Source: Bacteroidetes bacterium UBA6063 (GTDB taxonomy: Bacteria > Bacteroidota > Bacteroidia > NS11-12g > UBA9320). From it: DNA of 5,262 nt. This document shows positions 1-5,262 of the stretch, piece after piece (within the stretch, counting starts at the first letter, position 1; the number at the start of each line of letters is the position of its first letter). The stretch is from assembly GCA_002428905.1 (NCBI GenBank), contig DIYD01000279.1, positions 1-5,262 on the forward strand. The letters are read 5' to 3'. A program made the position numbers and the translations under genes. The notes under the pieces are model-generated. The model ran no database searches and was not told where the DNA came from. It saw only the letters and a program-made list of their open reading frames with translations.

Positions 1-301
1 TAATCAACTGATCGGCGTATTGCTTGTACATACCCATACGCTCACTCTGACGGTAAGGCTCATGTGAACCACCTTCGCGCACGCCTTCATCCGGACTAAT
101 ACCCAACCAAAACAAGGCTTCGTTGATATAGTCTTCGGCACCTGGCACAAAACGCTTTTGGTCGGTATCTTCAATTCTCAAAATGAAGTCCCCACCATGC
201 TTTTTAGCATACAGGTAATTATACAACGCCGTACGAACCCCTCCAATATGAAGTGGCCCGGTAGGGCTTGGTGCAAATCGAACGCGTACTTTTCTTTCCA
301 T
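1..301 (-). CDS. gltX: Glutamyl-tRNA synthetase, N-terminal part (runs off the left edge)
   Basis: This is the start of a class I aminoacyl-tRNA synthetase that charges tRNA(Glu) with glutamate in the cytosol, using ATP. Reading leftward from the ATG at 301, the first 100 residues are present and the rest lies outside the window. The Rossmann-fold catalytic start is clear: RVRFAPSPTG at residues 6-15, the class I HIGH-type motif as HIGG at 18-21, and RIEDTD at 42-47. R8, A10, S12 and E44 match positions known in this family to hold the glutamate substrate. Family members are usually about 470-510 residues, so roughly a fifth is seen. The ATG is chosen because the conserved RVRFAPSPTG block begins five residues later, the usual spacing, and a -7 promoter box lies just upstream. 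No Shine-Dalgarno sequence is visible. A glutaminyl-tRNA synthetase is less likely from the HIGG and GGVRTALYN context. Confidence 0.97.
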   Translation of the reverse strand, partial: MERKVRVRFAPSPTGPLHIGGVRTALYNYLYAKKHGGDFILRIEDTDQKRFVPGAEDYINEALFWLGISPDEGVREGGSHEPYRQSERMGMYKQYADQLI

Positions 302-319
302 GAGTAAAAAAACAGGCCG

Positions 320-327
320 CAAAGATA
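320..327 (-). promoter_or_regulatory. Bacteroidota -7 promoter box for gltX
   Basis: Read on the minus strand this is TATCTTTG, a perfect match to the Bacteroidota primary-sigma -7 consensus TAnnTTTG. It sits 18 bases before the gltX ATG at 301, so transcription would begin near 313-315 with a very short leader. A -33 element is weak: the best candidate is a T-rich TTTTC around 345-350, about 18 bp upstream, in place of TTTG. The placement supports the 301 start. The role is inferred from consensus and position only. Confidence 0.55.
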
Positions 328-383
328 GCTTTTGCACTACTCATAGAAAAGCGTATTCTATCGTTTAAAGCAGTAGATTTTCA

Positions 384-391
384 TACCTTTG
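384..391 (+). promoter_or_regulatory. Bacteroidota -7 promoter box for the CNNM/CorC-family gene
   Basis: TACCTTTG matches the Bacteroidota -7 consensus TAnnTTTG exactly. Transcription would start near 396-399, about ten bases before the ATG at 409. This decides the start codon: an in-frame GTG at 391 overlaps the box and would fall outside the message, so the ATG at 409 is the better start. The -33 region is poor (TTTA at 364-367, 16 bp away). The box is divergent from the gltX one, and the two core boxes do not overlap. Confidence 0.55.
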
Positions 392-408
392 TGTTGGTTA
401 ACCCCTTT

Positions 409-1671
409 ATGGAAACATCCTATTTGGTCATATTTCTAACCCTCTTGTTGTCGGCGTTTTTCTCCGGACTAGAAATCGCTTTCCTATCTGCAAACAAACT
501 GCGAATTGAATTAAAGAGCAATCAGGGTGTGCGTTGGGCTCAGGTTTGCGCACGGTACATTAAAACACCTTCAAAATTCATCAGCACCATACTTGTAGGC
601 AACAATGTTGCTATTGTAATTTACGGTCTGGCTATGGAGAAATTGCTCGACCAGAAGGTGTATGCCAATCTCAGCTTTGATGGGATACTTAAACTCCTTT
701 TAATCACCTTTACCTCCACTTTAGTGGTTTTGGTTTTTGCTGAATTCGTTCCAAAGGCATTGTTCCGGATAAACCCTTCCGGGATTTTAAGTGTACTCAT
801 TTACCCGTTTCAGTTCTTCGCTCGATTGCTTTCTCCAATCGTTCGATTTACCCTGTGGTTGTCGAAGAGCATTTTACGCATCTTGCTAAAGAAAGAATTC
901 ACAGAAGAAAGTCCAACCTTCAGCAGGGTCGATTTGGACCATTACATTACGGAAAGTCAAAAACATAAAAATGAAGACGACCGGGATGTGGATACCGACA
1001 TTCTAAAAAACGCGCTGGATTTTGGCTCAGTACAGATTCGCGATTGTATGATACCCCGGACGGAATTGGTGGCGGTTGACCTGAATTCTTCGGTGGATGA
1101 TTTACTTAAGACGTTTATGGACAGCGGTCATAGTAAGATCCTGGTTTATCGCGAAACCATTGACAATATTATTGGCTATGTCCACCATATTGATTTGTTC
1201 AAAGAGCCATCAACGATTAGTTCAATCCTGATTCCGATTTTAATCACAAACGAGTCGAAGCTTGCAAACGACATGTTGAACGACTTCACCTTAAACCGCA
1301 AGAGTATTGCAGTTGTTGTAGACGAATTTGGAGGTACCGCAGGAATTGTAACAACCGAGGATATTATTGAAGAAATATTTGGTGAAATTGAGGACGAACA
1401 CGACGACACCGATGACATTATTGACCGCAAAATCAATGATCTGGAGTATGAGCTTTCGGCCAAACTCGAAGTCGATTTCCTCAATGAAAAATACAGTCTA
1501 CATATCCCGGAAGGCGATTACGAGACACTTGGAGGTTTTATCATTCACGAGCACGAGAGCATTCCCGAAGAAGGTGAAAAAATCGACCTGGGTCGGTTCA
1601 TATTTACCATATTAAGCTCGATGGATCACCGGATTGAAACTGTACACCTTAAGTTAGACACAAGCGAATAG
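409..1671 (+). CDS. CNNM/CorC-family membrane protein (DUF21, CBS pair, CorC_HlyC)
   Basis: This 420-residue inner-membrane protein belongs to the CNNM/CorC family, often annotated as 'hemolysin family protein'. Characterised relatives bind or export Mg2+ (or Co2+); a haemolytic role is not implied. Residues 1-160 form the DUF21 transmembrane domain, with hydrophobic segments near 5-25, 57-75, 93-112 and 122-160. Family motifs seen are SGLEIAFLS (19-27), LVGNNVAI (62-69) and AEFVPKALFR (111-120). A CBS pair follows: the first from about 213 (CMIPRTELVAVD) to 264, the second about 274-328 with VVVDEFGGTAGIVTTEDIIEE (302-322). An acidic stretch (326-339) leads into the CorC_HlyC domain, about 345-418, with the typical YETLGGFI at 371-378. 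Length and domain order are normal and complete. The ATG at 409 is preferred over the in-frame GTG at 391, which lies in the promoter. The metal carried cannot be told from sequence. It is divergent from gltX and seems transcribed separately from the downstream gene. Confidence 0.93.
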   Translation: METSYLVIFLTLLLSAFFSGLEIAFLSANKLRIELKSNQGVRWAQVCARYIKTPSKFISTILVGNNVAIVIYGLAMEKLLDQKVYANLSFDGILKLLLITFTSTLVVLVFAEFVPKALFRINPSGILSVLIYPFQFFARLLSPIVRFTLWLSKSILRILLKKEFTEESPTFSRVDLDHYITESQKHKNEDDRDVDTDILKNALDFGSVQIRDCMIPRTELVAVDLNSSVDDLLKTFMDSGHSKILVYRETIDNIIGYVHHIDLFKEPSTISSILIPILITNESKLANDMLNDFTLNRKSIAVVVDEFGGTAGIVTTEDIIEEIFGEIEDEHDDTDDIIDRKINDLEYELSAKLEVDFLNEKYSLHIPEGDYETLGGFIIHEHESIPEEGEKIDLGRFIFTILSSMDHRIETVHLKLDTSE

Positions 1672-1707
1672 CTCCTTGTTTGACACCTTCCTGACCGCTT
1701 ACCATAA

Positions 1708-1736
1708 TTGGCTTTCACTTCATTTTGTGTATCTTG
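1708..1736 (+). promoter_or_regulatory. Candidate promoter for the ELWxxDGT repeat protein gene
   Basis: TTG at 1708-1710 could be the -33 element, followed by a 19-bp spacer and TATCTTG at 1730-1736, an imperfect form of the Bacteroidota -7 box TAnnTTTG with one T missing. Transcription would start near 1741-1743, giving a leader of about 35 bases before the ATG at 1777. The spacing is right but the -7 box is imperfect, so read-through from the upstream gene is possible. No terminator hairpin is visible in the 105-bp gap. Confidence 0.35.
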
Positions 1737-1776
1737 CGCACCGTCGCAATTACTCATGATAAACGTAAACCACTCA

Positions 1777-4641
1777 ATGAATTTCAAGCAAACCGTTGCG
1801 CTTCTTTTTTTATTCTCCTGCACCCTTTTTGGATTCGCCCAGGATATCAAGCTGTTTAAAGACATCAATGATTCCGATGGTCTCAGCGCTTCGCCAGGTA
1901 ACCTAATCGAATACAATGACCTGATGTACTTTTCTGCCTACAGCGTAGAATATGGCATTGAGCTTTGGAAAAGTGATGGAACCGAAAATGGCACCGAATT
2001 GGTTATTGACATAGCACCTGGTGACAAGAGTTCACGGCCGGACAATTTCGTGGTTTTTAATGGCTACATTTATTTCACCGTTGCTTCACCTGAAACAGGC
2101 AGGGTTGAGTTGTGGCGCACGAATGGATCTGCCGAAGGAACGGAACGAATTCACAGGCTAAATGAAGACGACAGTGGTGTTCGGGTAAACCAGATGATGG
2201 TTGTTAACGATGTGCTGTTTATTTTATCGGAACAGCTTTATCTTCCAAATGACAGAACCGCATTTATGCTATGGCGGTCAGATGGCACGGAATCCGGCAC
2301 ACTTCCCTTAACCCAATTGGGGCAGCTTGACAAGATATCCCCACTAACCAATTTCAATAACAGTGTATATTTTGCAGCACAAGGAGAAACCGCTGGTGTT
2401 GAGCTTTGGAGGTCGGATGGCCAGGCCGCGAATACTGTGATTGTAAAAGACATCAACAAGGGCCCTCACAACTCAAACCCGGAAGAACTCACTGTGGTGA
2501 ATAATCAGTTGTTTTTTGTTGCCACCTCAAACGTTCTTAATCGTGAACTTTGGATAAGTGATGGCACTGAAACAGGCACCAGAATGGTAAAAGACATAGA
2601 TACCTCAAATCGTCTTGGAAGCCACGTACCTGAACAACTCACCGCTTGTGGCAATGAATTATATTTCCTGGCAAATAGCGGAGAAACCGGCCTCGAACTA
2701 TGGAAAAGTGATGGCACTGAACCAGGCACCATATTACTAAAAGATATTGTAACCGGACCGGAATCCTCTGCACCCAGTGCCGTAACCTATTTAAATGGCA
2801 TCGTATACTTCCTGGCCGAAAGTGAGAGACAATCAGCCACGGAATTTTGGAGTACAGATGGCACACCTCAGGGTACCGTTAAACTGTTTGAATTATTCTC
2901 CGGTGTTGAAACCGGGTTTTACCCCAACCGAATATTACAACACCAGGGACAGATGTATATCGCCACGTACTATGAAGGCAACTACAGTTTTTGGCCAACC
3001 GATGGAACCAAAGCTGGCACCTCACTGAAATATCAGAAAATGGGGATTTGGGATTACCTGGCTTACAAAGGTGATCTTTACCTTTCAGGTCGAGGACCTA
3101 AAGGCACTGAACTATACAAAGTGGGCAGTGGTGACAAACCTGAAGTTGTCCGTGAGTTAAATCTGACAACGGCTTCTGCCAGTCCAAGATTCCTTTATAA
3201 GGACGATCGATATGTGTTTTTTGGCACAAAAACAGAGAACGGGCAGGAATTATGGGTGAGTGATGGAACGCCAGAAGGCACCAAAGGACTCGTTCAGGTT
3301 GATCTGATTTCTTATCGGGATAAGCAGATCGTTCCAACCAATGGTGGCTACTGTTTCCTGGCCAGGGACAGCAACAAGGTCTGGCAAATTTGGTTCACAG
3401 ATGCGACTAAATTGGGTACTCGAAAAATCGAGAATGTTTCGTCTATAAATTTCTCCGTACTTAATGCCTTTAATGGCAAGGTGTTCATGACCGGATATCA
3501 GAATGGCAGGACTTACTATTGGCAGGTCGACTTCGACAAAGGCATTACTACCCGTGTACCAACTCTGCATCCACAATTGGAAGACAAAACAATTACCAAT
3601 CGATATGCTGTAATGGGAGATGCTCTTTACTTTGTAGCCGGTGAAGTGAACCAATTATGGAAGACCAGGGGCACATACCAGACAACTGAAATGGTTTTTG
3701 ATCTGAACCAAAACAACACACAACCTGCATTCTCAATTCGTGATTTTTCCAAATTAGACAAACTTTATTTTAGCTATACCACCCCGGCTACTGGCCGTGA
3801 ATTATGGGTTTCTGATGGTACTACAGAAGGCACCCGTATGATAGCCGATATAATGCCTGGGCCTGGGTCTTCTAATCCCACAGTATTAGCCAACACCAAT
3901 GGTGTGTTGTTGTTTAAAGCTACGGATAGTGAAGGGAATAGACAACTCTGGTCTACCGATGGGTCTGAAATCAACACAAGACTACTATCAAAGGTTGATT
4001 TACCGGCAAACGAAATAACAATCATTGATGCAGATAAAGACAAGGCATATTTCTGGACACATCATGTACCAAGCGGTTTCCGACATGGACTCTGGCAGAC
4101 CGATGGAACGGAGGAAGGTACGTTTCAATTGGAATATGAACTAGACAAAGGCCAGTCCTATCTTTTCCAATCCAAGGGTGCGATTTACAAGGGGAATTTG
4201 TATTTCTCGGAGTATTACTGGGATAGAAATCACAAGTTATTCCGAACATTATCCGCCCCTAAAATTGGCCCGGTAGACCACGACCACCCCTTTATTCTAT
4301 TCGAGGGCATGATTCCGTTTAAAGACAAACTCTTCTTGTCGGGAGGCACAGTGCACCTGGGTACAGAATTGTTTTGGTTAGACCAGCCCTTTCAACCTAC
4401 AGAGGAAGAAGAAAGAATCGTTTTGTATCCAAATCCAGCGCAAGACTATATCGACATAATACCACCAGAACAATTCAATTTTCGAACATATACCGCCACG
4501 ATCTATAACGTGCAAGGCTCAAAGGTTCACGAATCTACTGAAATGGGAGATCGACTTACACTATCAATTACCGGTCTTGTACCGGGTATGTACTTCCTGC
4601 GACTCGATGACGAGTTAAGTGTGCGATTTATTAAGTACTAG
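1777..4641 (+). CDS. Exported ELWxxDGT repeat protein with T9SS sorting domain
   Basis: This 954-residue protein is predicted to cross the inner membrane by Sec and the outer membrane by the type IX secretion system, ending on the surface or outside the cell. Residues 1-21 are a signal peptide (MNFKQ, then a hydrophobic core, with cleavage likely at GFA/QD). Residues 62-871 hold about 18 copies of a unit of about 48 residues built as: LYF strand, ELWxSDGT, then GTxLVKDI, typical of the ELWxxDGT repeat family. Residues 880-954 are a type A sorting domain: LYPNPAQDYIDI, then IYNVQGSKV, then LVPGMYFLRL, ending in FIKY. The tail should be removed on secretion. No catalytic domain is visible. A beta-propeller-like fold and a binding or adhesion role are inferences; the ligand is unknown. 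The ATG at 1777 is chosen because it gives a canonical signal peptide and follows an A-rich leader; an ATG at 1756 and a TTG at 1708 are in frame but add polar residues before it. The 3' end overlaps the convergent minus-strand gene by 11 bp. Confidence 0.92.
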   Translation: MNFKQTVALLFLFSCTLFGFAQDIKLFKDINDSDGLSASPGNLIEYNDLMYFSAYSVEYGIELWKSDGTENGTELVIDIAPGDKSSRPDNFVVFNGYIYFTVASPETGRVELWRTNGSAEGTERIHRLNEDDSGVRVNQMMVVNDVLFILSEQLYLPNDRTAFMLWRSDGTESGTLPLTQLGQLDKISPLTNFNNSVYFAAQGETAGVELWRSDGQAANTVIVKDINKGPHNSNPEELTVVNNQLFFVATSNVLNRELWISDGTETGTRMVKDIDTSNRLGSHVPEQLTACGNELYFLANSGETGLELWKSDGTEPGTILLKDIVTGPESSAPSAVTYLNGIVYFLAESERQSATEFWSTDGTPQGTVKLFELFSGVETGFYPNRILQHQGQMYIATYYEGNYSFWPTDGTKAGTSLKYQKMGIWDYLAYKGDLYLSGRGPKGTELYKVGSGDKPEVVRELNLTTASASPRFLYKDDRYVFFGTKTENGQELWVSDGTPEGTKGLVQVDLISYRDKQIVPTNGGYCFLARDSNKVWQIWFTDATKLGTRKIENVSSINFSVLNAFNGKVFMTGYQNGRTYYWQVDFDKGITTRVPTLHPQLEDKTITNRYAVMGDALYFVAGEVNQLWKTRGTYQTTEMVFDLNQNNTQPAFSIRDFSKLDKLYFSYTTPATGRELWVSDGTTEGTRMIADIMPGPGSSNPTVLANTNGVLLFKATDSEGNRQLWSTDGSEINTRLLSKVDLPANEITIIDADKDKAYFWTHHVPSGFRHGLWQTDGTEEGTFQLEYELDKGQSYLFQSKGAIYKGNLYFSEYYWDRNHKLFRTLSAPKIGPVDHDHPFILFEGMIPFKDKLFLSGGTVHLGTELFWLDQPFQPTEEEERIVLYPNPAQDYIDIIPPEQFNFRTYTATIYNVQGSKVHESTEMGDRLTLSITGLVPGMYFLRLDDELSVRFIKY
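1960..4389 (+). repeat. About 18 tandem ELWxxDGT units (period near 144 bp)
   Basis: The motif begins at residues 62, 111, 164, 209, 257, 307, 356, 404, 445, 491, 537, 580, 626, 675, 723, 771, about 819 and 864 of the repeat protein. Steps run from 41 to 53 residues, mostly 45-50. Nine copies keep a clean SDGT or TDGT (62, 164, 257, 307, 356, 404, 491, 675, 771). Five are near matches (111, 209, 537, 626, 723). Four are badly decayed (445 ELYKVGSG, 580 YYWQVDFD, 819 HKLFRTLS, 864 ELFWLDQP). The repeat is seen mainly at protein level; DNA identity is high only between some neighbouring copies. Confidence 0.9.
2551..2730 (+). repeat. Near-identical 30-bp direct repeat at 2551-2580 and 2701-2730
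   Basis: The two 30-base blocks that encode the ELWxxDGT core of the fifth and sixth units match at 28 of 30 bases and lie exactly 150 bp apart. The shared core is AGTGATGGCACTGAA. The block at 1966-1995 in the first unit is also related, with its first 14 bases identical to the copy at 2701. Identical codon choice, not just identical amino acids, suggests that these units are more recently duplicated or homogenised than the others. Confidence 0.75.
4417..4638 (+). other. Region encoding the T9SS type A C-terminal sorting domain
   Basis: Residues 881-954 of the repeat protein match the Por secretion tail pattern: YPNPAQDYIDI near the start, a central ATIYNVQGSKV strand, LTLSITGLVPGMYFLRL, and a basic-aromatic end (VRFIKY). 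In studied Bacteroidota this domain directs export by the type IX machinery and is cleaved by the PorU sortase, often with attachment to surface lipopolysaccharide. It is intact here, so the protein should be an active T9SS substrate if the host has the machinery, which is not in this window. Confidence 0.93.
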
Positions 4642-5206
4642 TCAGGGATTTCATCACCATGCGGTCAACCGCCTCGAATAACTGTTCAGGTTTTTTGGTT
4701 TTCCAATTCCAGGTCGTTTCGTCTTCCTCTTCGATACGGACGTAATTATTAATTCCCACCAAATCCATCTCATTCATAACATGATCACGAAAATGCAGAA
4801 ACACAACCCATCCGCCGGGAGTGTCTTCCCACCATTCCTGATAATACGAATCATCACCACCATGAAAGTTCAGTACATTTTCTCCTAAAAGAATAAACTT
4901 TTCAATACCACAATCGAGTAATTCATCAATTACTTCACGCTTTAGAATTGCAATGTCATTGTTAATGGCGTCATTCCACTCGCCTATCATTTCGATAATG
5001 GCATAATGCTGCTCATAATCTACAAAGAGCACTTTAAGCAATAGCGTATCGCTGCCGTAGTAATCCCATTGGGGATGAATCAGGTAGTTGTAAATCTTAT
5101 TGGTGTATTCGAATTGGCTGTGTTGTGCCCGGTAGAACGGGCTATTCACATCTGAGCTTGCCTTGTACAGGTGCCTCCAAAGATAATGTGGCTCAATCTG
5201 ATGCAT
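4631..5206 (-). CDS. Conserved-looking cytosolic protein of unknown function
   Basis: I do not recognise a characterised family. The product is 191 residues, acidic and rich in aromatic residues, with no signal peptide or membrane segment, so probably cytosolic. Features that look constrained are IEPHYLWRHLY (4-14), NKIYNYLIHPQWDYYGS (36-52), an alternating strand and helix region with IGEWNDAINNDI (74-85) and LKREVIDELL (88-97), then KFILLGENVLNFHG (103-116), a DDSYYQEWWED acidic-aromatic stretch (118-128) and GGWVVFLHFRDHV (131-143). From memory, proteins with this layout occur as hypothetical proteins across Flavobacteriia; I could not check this. The segment 67-116 could be a beta-alpha-beta core, which is inference. 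The ATG at 5206 is the first after in-frame stops (TAA TAA) about 20 bases upstream, and the next Met is residue 73. No Shine-Dalgarno or clear TAnnTTTG box precedes it. Its stop lies inside the convergent repeat-protein gene, an 11-bp overlap. Confidence 0.85.
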   Translation of the reverse strand: MHQIEPHYLWRHLYKASSDVNSPFYRAQHSQFEYTNKIYNYLIHPQWDYYGSDTLLLKVLFVDYEQHYAIIEMIGEWNDAINNDIAILKREVIDELLDCGIEKFILLGENVLNFHGGDDSYYQEWWEDTPGGWVVFLHFRDHVMNEMDLVGINNYVRIEEEDETTWNWKTKKPEQLFEAVDRMVMKSLTST

Positions 5207-5262
5207 TGGTAATATTCGAATCGCTTATTATATACAACGGACGCTCCTTAATGTTTTCATTC

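Noticed and set aside
391..408. Upstream GTG start adding six residues to the CNNM-family protein
   Set aside because: The GTG overlaps a perfect -7 promoter box, so it would probably not be transcribed; the ATG at 409 begins the usual short run before the first membrane segment.
409..1671. Identity as GldE, the gliding-motility CNNM paralogue
   Set aside because: GldE is normally next to gldD and ssb and, as I recall, has a different N-terminal motif; here the neighbour is gltX. A general family name is safer.
1708..1776. TTG (1708) or ATG (1756) start for the repeat protein
   Set aside because: The TTG lies in the candidate -33 element. Both add polar residues ahead of the signal peptide, while the ATG at 1777 gives a standard one.
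1807..1839. Lipoprotein signal at Cys15 of the repeat protein (LFSC)
   Set aside because: Phe at the -2 position does not fit a lipobox, and the following GFA/QD site fits signal peptidase I, as expected for a T9SS cargo.
1176..4249. Several open frames of 73-134 codons antisense to, or out of frame with, the two large plus-strand genes
   Set aside because: They lie wholly inside well-supported genes, have low-complexity or unpatterned products and no start signals; the repeats in the large gene naturally leave antisense frames open.
4661..4672. Perfect inverted repeat GCGGTCAACCGC just after the repeat-protein stop, as a terminator
   Set aside because: The stem is short with a tiny loop, no T-tract follows directly, and it encodes part of the orphan protein (EAVDR).
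5227..5232. TATAAT on the minus strand before the orphan gene, as an E. coli-type -10 box
   Set aside because: Bacteroidota primary sigma factors use TAnnTTTG, and an AT-rich stretch gives TATAAT easily; no matching -33 is seen.
5244..5249. AAGGAG (minus strand) as a ribosome binding site for the orphan gene
   Set aside because: It lies almost 40 bases from the ATG at 5206, too far to act, and Bacteroidota rarely rely on Shine-Dalgarno sequences.

Overview
The window looks like a chromosomal stretch of a Bacteroidota bacterium, probably Flavobacteriia or a close relative. Three things point there: a protein with a type IX secretion (T9SS) C-terminal sorting domain, which is essentially confined to this phylum; Bacteroidota-type -7 promoter boxes (TAnnTTTG) at the right places before two divergent genes; and start codons with no Shine-Dalgarno sequence. 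By eye the base composition is moderate and even, and I see no insertion sequence, tRNA, rRNA, CRISPR array or phage gene.

Layout. Positions 1-301 (minus) hold the first 100 codons of gltX, glutamyl-tRNA synthetase, which runs off the left edge. A 107-bp divergent intergenic region (302-408) carries one perfect -7 box per direction. Positions 409-1671 (plus) encode a complete CNNM/CorC-family membrane protein (DUF21, CBS pair, CorC_HlyC domain). After a 105-bp gap with a plausible promoter, 1777-4641 (plus) encodes a 954-residue exported protein: signal peptide, about 18 ELWxxDGT repeats of about 48 residues, and a T9SS type A sorting tail. Positions 4631-5206 (minus) encode a 191-residue cytosolic protein of unknown function that converges on the repeat protein and overlaps its end by 11 bp. 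The last 56 bases are upstream of that gene and may carry the tail of another minus-strand gene.

The genes do not form an evident pathway: translation, a membrane ion transporter or sensor, a secreted or surface repeat protein, and an unknown. Orientation (divergent, then co-directional with its own promoter, then convergent) suggests mostly separate transcription units. I find no new multi-gene system. The points most worth a second look are the architecture of the repeat protein (apparent interlocking half-repeats at its ends, a decayed middle and recent-looking DNA-level duplication), the overlapping convergent gene ends, and the conserved-looking orphan protein.
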